Position numbers and translations under genes: made by a program. Under the pieces are notes generated by a model. The model saw only the letters and a program-made list of their open reading frames with translations. It was not told the DNA's origin and did no database searches. Below, in pieces: positions 1 to 11,526 of a stretch of DNA of 64,000 nt (positions within the stretch are counted from its first letter, which is position 1; each line of letters opens with the position of its first letter). Source of the stretch: Protopterus annectens (lineage: Eukaryota > Chordata > Ceratodontiformes > Protopteridae); NCBI RefSeq assembly GCF_019279795.1, contig NC_056725.1, positions 1,068,522,084-1,068,586,083 on the forward strand, in the 5' to 3' direction.

Positions 1-1304
1 TGAGAGGTATGGTGCGTACATGAGAACCCACAGGCAGTAAAAGCAAAGTGCATGCACACAGGTCAGGAGTGAAGATATAATAAACATCATCAGAAGACTT
101 GAAAGATAACAAAAAGGTTCATTGTTAAAGACGTGTAGGTCAATGTGACCATTTAAGACATTTTGAAATATACTTGGGCACACTTCTCAACATCTTAATG
201 CCAAAATACTGGACCAACAAAGGAATAATGTGGGGTCAAATGCATACAATTAGGGACAAATTGTGCACTGTGCTCTTATACAGTGTGAAGGTGGATGTGC
301 AGCAGTAGTAGGCATTTAGAGAAATGTATGAAGTATGACACCAAGTGGTGTTCCATAACTGACTGCAATCCACAATGACATGCCAGACAACCACAACTGT
401 CAGTATGAACACCATATAACTGTGATGCAAGCAGTGGACAAGCTGTGAAACTCATGACAACTGTGAAGTATGTACATGGGAGTAGTTGTGGGATATAACA
501 GTAAACTAGTTATCTGATGCAAATGCATCTGTGTACCTAACAACAAAGGAGTGTTAGCTGTACACCCATGATAGATCATAAGGATAATTTAAAAATGGAA
601 AATGCTTGTCCTGAGGTGATTCAGTGCAGGACTTCTGTCCACACAGCAGTAGATGCACACTGTAATGTTGGGGGGGGGGGCAAAAACATCATATTCTAAG
701 TGGTCATTAAAAAACATATATGCGAAATGTTTCACATGTAAATATGGATTGCAAAAAAGAGAGCAAGTAATGAACTTCAAGAAGAGCAGACCAAGAACTC
801 CCACAATGCAATGTACAATAGAACCACCAATAGAACCAATAGAACCAAGGGTGGCCAGTGAAGCAGTCATAATGCAAGCTCCACACATCATGTATCCGTG
901 CAGAAATACTTAGTTCATTTAAATAGCCATTAATAGTACATATCTTACAAGTGGCCATCACAGCAGTAGCATAATAATCCAGACTAACAAAGTATGTTAA
1001 GACAATGCCTACTTAGCTCATTTATTGGACACAATTGTTACAGGAGAGCTAACATTCAGGGGACTGTAGCACATGAGAGCATTAAAAGAGACAAAATTAG
1101 GGATGACACTGAACCCTTGTCAATGTCAGCAACATGTGCAAGAGCACTGTATTAACAAGGCATGCTACAGGATTACTGGGACTAAATGTGGGTGAAATAG
1201 CTATTTCTAGGGTATGGAACAGCTGCTACCAGAAAAAAAAATGCATATCCCTGTATTTGGACCTATGGCCTTGTGAAAAATATATATTCACAGGAATAGG
1301 TTAT
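1..1304. other. No gene recognised
   Basis: I see no recognisable coding region or repeat family here. Short open frames exist on both strands but have no motif, no homology that I recognise and no support from neighbours. A homopolymer G run lies at about 670-680. The region ends where the 3' tail of a minus-strand LINE begins. Confidence 0.5.
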
Positions 1305-1497
1305 TACAATTGATTTTATTTATTTATGTTATTTTTATTTTTATTTTACATTTGTTGACCAGGATAGTCTGACTGTATACATGTCCATTTTCAATGGAGG
1401 CCTGGGGAGAAAAGCTCCAGTTATACAGATAATAATACACAAAAAGAGTAAAGCATATTTGATGAGGTCAATGCTTAATATATTTTGTAAAATAATA

Positions 1498-2800
1498 TGG
1501 ATTGGATACTTATCAATAGTCATCCCCATATGTACAAACCAGGGACTGTCCCCAATGACCTAAGTGATCACTCTCTAACTTACATTATTAAGCATAAGGC
1601 CAATAACCCCTCACCAGACCATATTCAAAACAATTAGAAATAATAAGAACTTCAACCCTATCAATTTCCAAAATTATCTTAAATCTTGCAACTGGTCAAT
1701 CCTAAAACAACTACCACTAGATGATGCAGTAACATACTTTAATACTAAATTCCTGAACATCCTTGACTTTCATGCTCCTGCACGCATTGTTAGATCCAAA
1801 ACAAAAGTTTCTCCATGGCTCACAAAGGATACCAAATTAAAACTCAAACTTAGAAATAAAGCCTGGACCAACTGGCATGCAACCAAAGCCCCTCTAGACC
1901 AAATGAGATATCGTCAGCTTAGGAATGACATGAAAAAATCCATTTTGCTAGACAAAAAAAAAACTACTACTGCAACCTCCAACAAAAACACCAAAAACCA
2001 AAATAAACCCCAAATGTTCTGGGCAGGTATAAACAGACTCCTTTCTCTACAACAATCTTCCACTTAAACCCCTTCCAACTCTACCCAAGAATCACATGAG
2101 AATATTGCTAGCACCTTTAATATTTTTCCACTGAGACTATCCAGTCCCTAGCTAGCCAACTAACTCCCACATGTTCTAATTTTATCTCAATCACATCCAC
2201 TACTAACTTCTCCTTTAGCTTCTGACCCGACTCTACCACACCTATCCGATCCCTAATCAAGACACTGAAACCTACCACCCTATCTGCCTCCTCCCTGCAG
2301 AGTACTAACAAAAAGCAGCAGATGCCATAGCATTCCCCATCTCCATCTTGATCAATAAGACCATAACTGAAACCACTATCCCCTCCATCTGGAAAATATC
2401 CCATGTTATACCACTTCATAAAGGTGGTAGTTCCACAGAACTGTCAAATTATAGACCCATTGCCATTTCACCACTAGCCAAAATAATAGAGAAGTGCATA
2501 CATAAACAACTCATGCACTATCTCATCCAGAACAATCTGCTGGCAAACTCTCAGCATAGTTTTAGGCCATATCACAGCATGACCTCTGTCCTTCTCTCTT
2601 TTACCAGTGTCATAAACCATAACCAGAATAATAACAAGTTATCCTCAGCCTTATTTCTCGACCTCTCAAAGGCCTTCGACATGGTTAACCACCCATTATT
2701 CATCCACTCTCTGAAAATCTTTTCCCTGGATAACCATACTATTCAATGGTTCCAATCCTATCTGAGTGGTAGACAACAGACTGTATTATGGCAGAACAAA
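1498..2800 (+). pseudogene. Inverted LINE-A fragment: endonuclease end plus RT palm
   Basis: This is the plus-strand arm of a 1.3-kb inverted repeat whose partner is 4210-5511. It covers the end of the endonuclease, the linker and the start of the reverse transcriptase. An open stretch at 2348-2830 encodes RT blocks including GGSSTELSNYRPIA and DLSKAFDMVNH; the partner arm encodes the same with a few substitutions (for example AFDTVNH). Homology begins sharply at ggattggatac (about 1498) and stops at gcagaacaaa (about 2800). The last residues of the open frame, after that point, are not LINE sequence in this frame. It has no promoter or start of its own and is not a functional gene. Confidence 0.85.
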
Positions 2801-2948
2801 ACAGTGTATCATTGTTTAAAAAGAAACTAGTAGGTTACAACTAATAGTTTTTAGCAATATAAAAATGCATATAGTACTATATAGAATGTGAAACTAAATA
2901 AGGAGTTAGTCAGGACTGGAATAAGGACATAGCCAGTGTGTTATAAAA

Positions 2949-3312
2949 GGGTGTATATTACGTTGTCGAACATTTACATGTTTGAACGTCATATGGTCAA
3001 CACCATATGATCGAACATGTAAATGTTCGAACGTTTCAACGGAGATTTCTGTACAGTGTGGAAATGGAAGTTTTCCATTGTCTGCACTGTAGTGCAATCT
3101 CGGAGTTGGTATATTTAAAGAGTGGGGGGTGTGGAGGGTGCAGCCCCCCATGTGGGAGTTGCAGGGGGCTTACCACCTGCTTAACCTGTCAGGTAGTTTT
3201 TTTTTTTTTTTTTTTGATTTTCGAAATTTTAAGAGTTCAAACATATGGTGTTGACCATATGGTGTTCAAACATTTAAAACATTTAAATGTTCAATAATCT
3301 AATATAGACCTA
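2949..3312. mobile_element. hAT-like MITE 1 (fold-back), 364 bp
   Basis: An 8-bp duplication, ttataaaa, flanks the element at 2941-2948 and 3313-3320. Its ends are imperfect inverted repeats (gggtgtatattacgttgtcg at the left; tctatattagattattgaac when the right end is reversed). The interior contains further palindromes built from catatggt/accatatg and gaacat/atgttc, a purine-rich segment resembling ggggggtgtggagg, and a short T tract. It lies exactly in the LINE-A minus-strand C-terminal region, whose sequence resumes on both sides. Eight-base duplications are characteristic of the hAT superfamily. No transposase is encoded. Two relatives lie at 9155-9719 and 14368-14773. Confidence 0.8.
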
Positions 3313-3484
3313 TTATAAAATACTGTCTGAGACTTTTTTTGAAATGGGTTAGAGAGGATTCAAGAGTAAGGTTAGCTAGAAGTGAATTCCAAGTTTTGCC
3401 AATGAAGTTGGCAAATAGGGAGTCTCCAGCTGAGTTGTTAGTTTTGAATGTTTGGACCAACAGTTTGTTAGATTAGCAAAGTGG

Positions 3485-3820
3485 CTATGAGCTACTATAG
3501 GGCTTGATTATGTTATTGAGTGTGGGAATATTTTCAGGTCGGTTGAGAACTTTGTGTTGTGACCTGTATGTAGAGCCGGTGGTGAATCTGGCAATGTGGT
3601 TGTAGCAGCATGAGAGTTTGCTAAGTTCAGACTTGTTCAGGTTAGCGAGTATAGGGGAAGCATAAAGAAGGGTAGAGAGTAGATGAGAGCGAGCGATGGC
3701 AGTCCTAGCTAACGGGGTTAGAAAAGGCTTATTTTTATATGTTGATAATGCAAAGCTTAACTTTTTATATGTTGAGCCAAGCTTCTTATTAATGGTTTTG
3801 ATAGTTTGATTGACATGCAT
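3485..3820 (-). pseudogene. LINE-A copy 1, thumb/C-terminal part of ORF2
   Basis: The translated stretch (about 111 residues) matches the region after the RT palm in the other LINE-A copies in the window, with blocks such as NQTIKTINKKLGS and ARTAIARSHLLSTLLYASP. The same blocks occur at 16968-17522 (plus strand). It follows the palm fragment at 3844-4662 after a frame change near 3840 and is followed towards 2905 by the C-terminal end, where a MITE interrupts. It belongs to one broken polyprotein, not a separate gene. Confidence 0.8.
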
Positions 3821-3843
3821 ATCAAATTTGAGGTTATTGTCTA

Positions 3844-4662
3844 CTACCCCCCTAAGAGTTTAGTATGGGCATCTGGGGAAATAATGGTACCATTGTTGGA
3901 TGTAATGGAAAAGGAAAGTGGGGTAGACCTAGTAGTGGGGGTAAAGAGTAGTAATTTAGTTTTGTTGGGATTCAGGAGCAGGTGGTCATTAGCGAGACAA
4001 TTTTCAATTGTGTTGAATGTATTCTGAGATAAGGTTTGCAGGTCTGATGAGGAGGAGGCCATATAGATCAGAGTGGAATCATCGGTGTATTTCATGCAGG
4101 TTGCTTCTGGGATGACAGTGTGAAGGTTGTTGAGAAAGACTGAAAAAAGAATGGGATCTAAAATAGAGCCCTGTGGGACTCCAAGGGTAAGGGGTAATAG
4201 GGTGGATAATTTGTTCTGCCATAATACAGTCTGTTGTTTACCACTCAGATAGGATTGGAACCATTGAATAGTATGGTTATCCAGGGAAAAGATTTTCAGA
4301 GAGTGGATGAATAATGGGTGGTTAACCGTGTCGAAGGCCTTTGAGAGGTCGAGAAAGAGGGCTGAGGATAACTTGTTATTATTCTGGTTATGGTTTATGA
4401 CATTGGTAAAAGTGAGAAGGGCAGAGGTCATGCTGTGATATGGCCTAAAACCATGCTGAGAGTTTGCCAGCAGATTGTTCTGGATGAGATAGTGCATGAG
4501 TTGTTTATGTATGCACTTCTCTATTATTTTGGCTAGTGGTGAAATGGCAATGGGTCTATAATTTGACAGTTCTGTGGAACTACCACCTTTATGAAGTGGT
4601 ATAACATGGGATATTTTCCAGATGGAGGGGATAGTGGTTTCAGTTATGGTCCTATTGATCAA
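3844..4662 (-). pseudogene. LINE-A copy 1, reverse transcriptase palm
   Basis: This 272-residue open stretch holds RT fingers and palm of a non-LTR retrotransposon: HVIPLHKGGSSTELSNYRPI, FLDLSKAFDTVNH, GVPQGSILDPILF and the catalytic block CMKYTDDSTLIY. The usual YADD has become YTDD, which keeps both aspartates. The upstream linker (to about 5370) and the downstream thumb (3485-3820) are in other frames, so the protein is broken. In a live element this enzyme would copy the RNA at the nicked target site. The segment 4210-5511 is duplicated in inverted orientation at 1498-2800. Confidence 0.85.
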
Positions 4663-5371
4663 GATGGAGATGGGAAATGCTATGGCATCTGCTGCTTTTT
4701 GTTAGTACTCTGCAGGGAGGAGGCAGATAGGGTGGTAGGTTTCAGTTTCTTGATTAGGGATCGGATAGGTGTGGTAGAGATGGGTCAGAAGCTAAAGGAG
4801 AAATTAGTAGTGGATGTGATTGAGATAAAATTAGAACGTGGGAGTTAGTTGGCTAGCTAGGGACTGGATAGTCTCAGTGGAAAAATATTAAAGGTGCTAG
4901 CAATATTCTCATGTGATTCTTGGGTAGAGTTGGAAGGGGTTGGAGTGGAAGATTGTTGTAGAGAAAGGAGTCTGTTTATACCTGCCCAGAACATTTGGGG
5001 TTTATTTTGGTTTTTGGTGTTTTTGTTGGAGGTTGCAGTAGTAGTTTTTTTTTTTGTCTAGCAAAATGGATTTTTTCGTGTCATTCCTAAGCTGACGATA
5101 TCTCATTTGGTCTAGAGGGGCTTTGGTTGCATGCCAGTTGGTCCAGGCTTTATTTCTAAGTTTGAGTTTTAATTTGGTATCCTTTGTGAGCCATGGAGAA
5201 ACTTTTGTTTGGGATCTAACAATGCGTGCAGGAGCATGAAAGTCAAGGATGTTCAGGAATTTAGTATTAAAGTATGTTACTGCATCATCTAGTGGTAGTT
5301 GTTTTAGGATTGACCAGTTGCAAGATTTAAGATAGTTTTGGAAATTGATAGGGTTGAAGTCATTATTATTT

Positions 5372-6418
5372 CTAATTGTTTTGAATATGGTCTGGTGAGG
5401 GGTTCTTGGCCTTATGCTTAATAATGTAAGTTAGAGAGTGATCACTTAGGTCATCGGGGACAGTCCCTGGTTTGTACATATGGGGATGACTATTGATAAG
5501 TATCCAATCCAGGACACTTTCTCTGTTAGTGGGTTTACTGATCCTCGTAGGAGAGGATATTATTTTTGTGAACCCATAAAGATTTATGTGGGTGGTAGGG
5601 GATTCAGCAGAGCAGGTGTTCGAGTCTATGTTGAAGTCTCCAAGAACAATGGTTTCTTGGGGGTATGTAGTGGATAACCAGTGGAGAATGTCTTCTAGGG
5701 TACTTGCATTACTGTCTGGAGGAATGTAAATACAGACAATATTTATACCTTTGTTGTTATTGATTTGTAGTCTGGTAATGAAAATGTCTGCATTATTAAA
5801 TAGGGGTGGTTGCATAAAATCCTTACTAACACTTAATGTATTTTTATAAAGAACTGCTTCCCCACCTCCCTTCTTAACAGTATGGTCTAATAGGAGTATA
5901 TTGTACCCAGGTGGTAATATCTCATTGTCTGCAGTTGTTGGTATTAGCCAGGTTTCTGTAAGACATAATAATTTGGGGGAATGAACTGCTAAGAGTGAGT
6001 GAAGGTTATAGACTTTATTATTTATGCTTCTAATATTTAAGTGAAAGGTCAGAAGAGAATTAGCGGGCTTGCTAAGTGGTTCTCTATTACCCGGGTTGGT
6101 AGCATAGGAGCTATTGTTACCAAGTGAAGATAGGCCAGGGTTAGGGTGGATATCCCCATCCATTATGAGGTTGTAATGTAACCTGATTATGAGCTTTAAG
6201 AATTTATCTATTAGTTTATAATGGTGTTTGTTTCTGGGAGTGGAATTATTGAGTTTAATAAGGTGGCAGGCTAAAGGGGATGTGGAGTTGGGTGTGAGAG
6301 GAATTGTTGCATGATTTATCATATTTGAGAATACTGTGGAGGTTGTTTGACATTTTGCGTGGTAGAATCCTAGGTAGAACTGGCTTTCATAGGCAGTAAG
6401 GAGATAAAAAATAAACAT
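5372..6418 (-). pseudogene. LINE-A copy 1, N-terminus with 2A-like motif and AP endonuclease
   Basis: This 348-residue open frame starts with about 85 residues of unknown function, then a 2A-like motif GDIHPNPGL (residues 88-96), then an apurinic-type endonuclease: LNIRS (127), LTETW (153-157), GDFNID (260) and SDHS (325). These are the endonuclease signature blocks of CR1/L2-type LINEs, used to nick target DNA. In the relative at 23740-25722 the motif ends in NPGP; here the last proline is leucine, which in known 2A peptides would be expected to weaken or abolish ribosome skipping. The frame is open to its end, then breaks before the RT. The start chosen is the first methionine of the open frame; the true start is uncertain. 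Confidence 0.85.
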
Positions 6419-6461
6419 CAGAGGTAGCAGAGAAAATACTAGTGGTGTGTTTGTGTCTGTA

Positions 6462-6464
<3 letters not shown>

Positions 6465-6534
<70 letters not shown>
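6465..6534. repeat. (GT)n microsatellite
   Basis: This is an almost pure GT dinucleotide run of about 35 units, just upstream of the 5' end of LINE-A copy 1. Confidence 0.95.
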
Positions 6535-6537
<3 letters not shown>

Positions 6538-6539
6538 CA

Positions 6540-8732
6540 TATTTCCTTTCTTAAAATGAGAATAAAGTGAGAGAGAAAAAAAACACGCTTTAATAATATA
6601 ACAGCATGAGCGGTAATATCTATATCCCCACCTCCAACTCAAATCACACACTTTAAGCATATTCCCTGAGATCCAGTCACTAACCACACCTCATACTAAC
6701 CACCACTCTTACAAAATTGCTGACCCACCAGATTGTAAAACAGCCTGACCCCAAGAGTCTGACAGCCTGAGTCTGAGTCTGAAACTCCACTGCTTGCCTC
6801 CATTTTCTCCTACTACATTCTGATCACAAAATATTGCAGCAATCTCTCTCTTCATTTTTTTTTGTACTATATCCTTAACCAGGAATAGTGTCATACAGAA
6901 GTACTTGCCTCCCCACCCCATCTGCATAGGATGAGGAGCAAGCAGTAAGGGGCTGGAAAGCCAGGCAGCACATCTCCCAACCTCCCAAACCAGACATCCA
7001 AGCAAACCCATAAATACAAATAGGACAATGGCCCAAACCTAGGGACAGTTTATAACTATCACTCTACCACTTTGGAATCTGATAGAATATACGATCTTGC
7101 AGACTCAGTTGTCTGCCAGGACTTCAGCTTCCATCTCAATTAACTGCTGTTAATCTGCTAGAATATCCAATCTTGCAGATGCAACTGTCTGCCAGGACAA
7201 AACCCATTGTTTTATTTCAGAAAAAAAGCAACACGATAAATAAAAATTCAAACAAAATCCATAAACAGAGACAAAGATACAAATACCCATGTCATGGAAA
7301 CTCAAACAGACAAAGGCAATAAAGGGAAGGTATTGCAGATCAGTCAGTCCTACGGAGGAAAAGTTATGAAACAAATATACCTTTATAAATGTTTACATCT
7401 AGGATAAAGAAATCAGAAAGGAGATTCACATTCCAACCAGCAAAAAATATACTGAAGTGAGCAACATGGAAAAATGATACTATATGCATGCATAGCAGCT
7501 CAAAATTCAAAAGGCAAGTGATGCAAACAGCAATAAGTCAAGGCACTTACTTAAGAGATGAAGGACTGAGCAACAAACGCAGTATAAGATCAGTATTGCA
7601 GGCAGTCATCTAGATGAAATCAAGAGCATTAATTACACTAAATGCTTAAAATCACTTAAGAGAGCCACTAAAAATGCAGAGCAAAGGAAAATGCCTTTTA
7701 CTAGCATTTCCAGTCAATCAGAAGGGTAGTTTTATGATCCCACGTAGACAAAACAGCTTTTGAGCAAACAGAGGAAAAGTTCCAGCAGTTGCAAAACCAT
7801 CCACTGCAGTGGTGCCTTATAGCTAAATTGCATTTATGACTCTCTGCATGCAAGGCCAAACAGGCATTACATGCAGGAATTCCTCAGCTCGGGAACACAT
7901 CACCACTACCAGGGAATGACTTTCAACTGTCAGGAGACTTCCCAATCCCCAAGGCTTCTGGTGCTGCCCCACTAACCCACCACCTCATAAACAACTCCCT
8001 TCATGTATGCCAACCTCTCTGCTCTACCCCACCAACTGCATTACCCCCTACCACCAAACTAACATGGAAAACCAGAGAGGCCTACCCCCTGTGACCACAC
8101 TAGGAAGCCACCCACTGAGGAGAGAATAACCTGCAGTTGAATGCGGTATCACATCTCTATTTGTCAGAAAATGCTGCTGCCAATATGTATGCCACAAATA
8201 CAGAAATTCTAATGTTATCCATCTCTTGATCACTGCCTCCCCATCAATTTAAACAGGTAAAATCCCCACTGTAACTGCACAATCTAGTGAAGCACCCCCA
8301 ACCCACGTAATAAAACCAATCAAGTACTGCATCATAAGGACAATGATTTCCTCACCAGACATGCACCACTAAATATTATGATAGGGAGGAGAAAAAAATA
8401 AACATACCACCATACAACACCACCCTTAACCAGAGGCCTACCTGATCACCAGAATACCTACAGGTCATCTCAGATGTAGCACTTACCTTAGCATGTTCAC
8501 GTTACCCAATTACACTCACACAAAACTAGTTAACCCCCTCCCTACACTTACTCTTTTTCTCCCAACCCTCCTACTTTCCCAGTTTAACCCTTTCATTACC
8601 ACACCCTCTAACGTTCTTCAACTACCATTGTAACTCTCATTACTATTCCTACCTGACCCTCCCCCGAAGATGTCCCTGGACAAATTGGTTTGTTCCCAAA
8701 CCTCATATAATTCCATTATTTTTAATGTGAAT
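6540..8732. other. No gene recognised; one short local duplication
   Basis: I see no recognisable coding domain. There is a local direct duplication of about 45 bp: tagaatatacgatcttgcag (about 7083) and tagaatatccaatcttgcag (about 7160), each followed by a version of gtctgccagga, with a spacing of about 77 bp. The rest is unassigned and ends at the left 14-bp duplication of the PLE. Confidence 0.5.
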
Positions 8733-8746
8733 ACATTCTTAATGGT
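8733..8746. repeat. PLE target-site duplication, left copy
   Basis: The 14-base sequence acattcttaatggt is repeated exactly at 13267-13280. The two copies enclose everything assigned to the Penelope-like element, so they read as the target duplication of its insertion. Confidence 0.85.
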
Positions 8747-8829
8747 GAATAAAATAACACCCAAAGCTGAAGGTGACTGGAATAGAAACAGCAAGTCCAC
8801 GTACGTGTAAAATCCAATATTTTTAATAA

Positions 8830-8880
8830 GATTAGGTGAGCGCTTTCACAATGGTCAACATTGCTTCATCAGACAACTTA
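8830..8880 (-). ncRNA. Hammerhead-ribozyme-like motif in the PLE terminal repeat
   Basis: On the minus strand the core box CTGATGA (8872-8866) is followed by one extra A, a stem-loop whose arms are gcaatg and cattgt, then GAAA (8847-8844), then the short self-complementary AGCGCT. Core boxes, stem II and a minimal stem III are therefore present in the right order. Stem III has essentially no loop, so a single copy could fold only as a dimer. Hammerhead motifs in PLE terminal repeats are known. The extra base after CTGATGA departs from the standard core, so activity is uncertain. Confidence 0.6.
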
Positions 8881-9154
8881 AAATCAATTAACCACCATTT
8901 AAATAGGCATGACAAAGTTTAAAACAATCAATCAGGTGAAAGAAACTTTAATAACCTTCCTAACTCACAATCAAAGTCATCCCTACCTATACATTTATAT
9001 GCATTACTATAAAAGTCCATGCAGCATATAAACAATTAATTAAATTTAATTGCATAAGTCATCCTTATCTATACATTTGTATATAAACTATACAGAAATA
9101 TTTAGAGCTATTTTAATTTCCTAGACTTCTAATGCTGGTTTAAGGGGAACAGAA

Positions 9155-9719
9155 AGGTCTATATTACATAGTCGAAGTTCCGTAACTTTGAGTAACAAGT
9201 GTACGAACACATATGTCCGAAGTTACAGAACTTTGACTCGGTTTAAAAACAAAAAAAAAGGGAAAATAAAATAAAAGGTTATATGCAAGGGTCTATATTA
9301 CATAGTCGAAGTTTCGTAACTTTGAGTAACATATGTATGAACACATATGTCCGAAGTTACAGAACTTCGACTATGTATAAAAACAAAAAAAATGGAAAAG
9401 AAGATAAAAGGTTATATGCAGGGAGACAAGCCCCTCTACACCCCACCCCCCTGCTCTTTAAAAATACCAACTCCGAGGTCACGCTACAGTGCAGTAAAGG
9501 GAAAATTTCCTTTACTGCACTGTAGCACGACCTCGGTATATTTAAAGAGCAGGGGGGTGTGGTGGGTGCAGGGGGGCTTGCCCCTTTGCTTACAACCCTC
9601 AGGTATGTTCTGTTTGGTTTTATTTTTTTTTTTCCAATCGAAGTATGACATCTTTGAACTTATGGTTTCGACCATATCACGTTCGAAGTTGTTATACTTC
9701 AACTACGTAATATAGACTC
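9155..9719. mobile_element. hAT-like MITE 2 (fold-back), 565 bp
   Basis: It is flanked by the exact 8-bp duplication gaacagaa (9147-9154 and 9720-9727). The inverted ends agree in tctatattacatagtcgaag (left) and tctatattacgtagttgaag (reversed right). The first 135 bp (9155-9290) are duplicated in tandem (about 9291-9420). The centre (about 9447-9560) is a near-perfect palindrome around gggaaaatttccc-like sequence, with arms containing gcactgtag and cctcgg, and GC-rich flanks that also pair. It sits inside the last codons of the PLE GIY-YIG region. No coding capacity is seen. Confidence 0.85.
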
Positions 9720-10440
9720 GAACAGAATCATTTAAACCTAGCCCCCTATGTGCCTCTAACCTCAAGATCCACTGAAGTTCTACACATTCTGTTTGATTTA
9801 TAATGTCACCCATCCTACTATTCATTACCTGGACATGTAACACCTGAAAGAAAAATGTATGTTCTCCATTTGTCAACAAGGTATGTTTAGCCAAAGCATT
9901 GTACTCCAAACCCCTTCTTGTACAGTATAAGTCATCCCTAATTCATTCTCTAAGATGATGGTTCATCTTTCCAACATAAAAATGAAAACATATCCTGCAG
10001 TGTGCCACATATATCACGTTAGATGTATTACAGTCTGCTCTAGCTTTGAGTTCCCACAAATGCCCTGTCCCTGGATGCTTAATAAATCTCGACTCATCCA
10101 CATACATGCAGTATGCACAATTTCCACACTTATGTGTCCCATACACAACATTCTCTTCTAGTCTTTTTATTCTAGGATAGCATAACTGCTGTTTAAAATT
10201 CTTTTTGTTTGTATAAATAAAATGAGGTTGCATGCCCACTACACTAGTGGTCTCTTCATCCACCAGGAGGATATGCCAGTTTTCCTGTATGATCTTTTTG
10301 AAGTTAAAAATGCCCTTTGCATAAGGCAGGACCATAGGGCCTGAAAAAAAGTCTCTATTCCTACTCGCTTGGTGTTGCACTGCTACATTCACTGAGCAGT
10401 AAGGCTTCACCTTCCCTCTTCTCTCCTTATGTACCTTCAA
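9720..10440 (-). pseudogene. PLE linker and GIY-YIG endonuclease
   Basis: The open stretch 10440-9943 carries a connector and a cysteine cluster (KCGNCAYC), then the start of a GIY-YIG nuclease: NVIYVAHCRICFHFYVGKMN. After a stop or frameshift near 9943 the rest of the domain continues to 9720: LAKHTLLTNGEHTFFF, then ECVELQWILRLEAHRGLGLN, whose glutamate-rich block is the usual C-terminal part of PLE endonucleases. This nuclease cuts the target DNA for element insertion. The MITE at 9155-9719 splits the final codons. If the MITE and one duplication copy are ignored, the same frame meets a stop about eight codons later at about 9120, which supports the MITE being a later insertion. Confidence 0.85.
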
Positions 10441-10559
10441 ATAAGCTGTATCAGGACTCCTGCTTTCAATTTACTCAATTCATCCTGATACACATTATCC
10501 TGACAACAGAGGTGCGACACCCTCATTGCTTGTCCTCTAATAATATTAGGGAAAATGTG

Positions 10560-11456
10560 TTATGTATGCATACTGTCTCGATGCAAAAATGTTAGACAGT
10601 AACACTGTTTCCTATGCAACCTAGTGCACCATCCCTTATCGATTTTAAAGACAGTTACGTCTAAAAAATCTATACTGCTATCAGAGTAATTCATGGTGAA
10701 TCTCAGAAAATCACTTGTACAGTTAAGACACTGATGGAATGATCTCAAGTTGTCCTCATCCCCCTTCCAACCAATAAAAAGGTCATGCACGAACCGCCTA
10801 TAAAAGACAACGTGGGGATCAACCAACAGATGTTTCTGCTCCCAGTCCACCATGACCAGATTAGCATACGAGTTGGCACAACTAGTGCCCATGGCAACAC
10901 CTGATACTTGCCAACAACACACTTCATTAAACATGAATAAGTTATGTTCCAGTACTATTTCTAGTAACATACATAGAAAGTCTACTCATTGTGCAGATAA
11001 TTTACCAAGTCTCAATAATACTGATCTCACCATACTTATACCCCATTCATTCGGTATACTTGTGAACAGCGAAACTAATCTAAAGTAGCTATCAAGTCCA
11101 TTCCCATCAACTTTATCACCCAAGAAATGTTCAGTGTCTCTAAGGACCTGGGGAAAATCATTTAAAACATTTCTTAATTCACCATCCAAAAAAATGGAGA
11201 TGGGTTCTGTTAACCAGCCTGCACCTGCTACTATTGGTCTAAACTTAGGGCACCTAGGATTCCTGTGTATTTTCGGGAGGCCATTCATCCATGGGATCAA
11301 TGGCTTCTCTTCAATGAAATACTGAAATAATTCTTTAGTCACCATCCCCATACACATACATTCATAAAGGGCATTAAAAATATGTCTGCTCATATCATTC
11401 ACCACATCCATCTGTACAACTTTGTAGACTTCCAAGTCTGTTAACGTCTTAGTCAT
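10560..11456 (-). pseudogene. PLE reverse transcriptase
   Basis: Two overlapping-frame stretches (11456-10986 and 10970-10560) encode the fingers and palm of a Penelope-type RT: GLPKIHRNPRCPKFRPIVAG, a block resembling LTEPIS, VSLFTSIPNEWGI, then GVAMGTSCANSYANLVM and the catalytic region YRRFVHDLFIGW. In the family the last block is usually YRRYIDDIF; here the first aspartate is histidine, so the active site has lost one metal-binding residue. A frame change separates the halves near 10980. RT of this class primes at the nicked target and is related to telomerase RT. Confidence 0.9.
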
Positions 11457-11526
11457 TTTTTCATAATAAAATTGTGAGTTTAGTACTACAACAGGTCCCC
11501 CTTTATCTGAGGGATGTATAACTATG

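Larger units (their letters stand above)
1305..6420 (-). mobile_element. LINE-A copy 1 (CR1/L2/Rex1-like), with internal inverted duplication
   Basis: Read on the minus strand from 6420, this is a non-LTR retrotransposon: 2A-like motif and AP endonuclease (6418-5372), reverse transcriptase (about 5300-3840), a C-terminal region (to about 2905) and the start of the 3' UTR (to about 2801). The 3' UTR is then interrupted by 2800-1498, which is an inverted copy of the element's own middle (the reverse complement of 4210-5511). The 3' tail resumes at 1497-1305. That tail shares the sequence ggagcttttctcc and an A/T-rich repeat terminus with three other LINE-A copies in the window. A hAT-like MITE sits at 2949-3312. 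The reading frame is broken in several places, so this copy is dead. Assignment to the CR1/L2/Rex1 group rests on motif style only. Confidence 0.85.
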
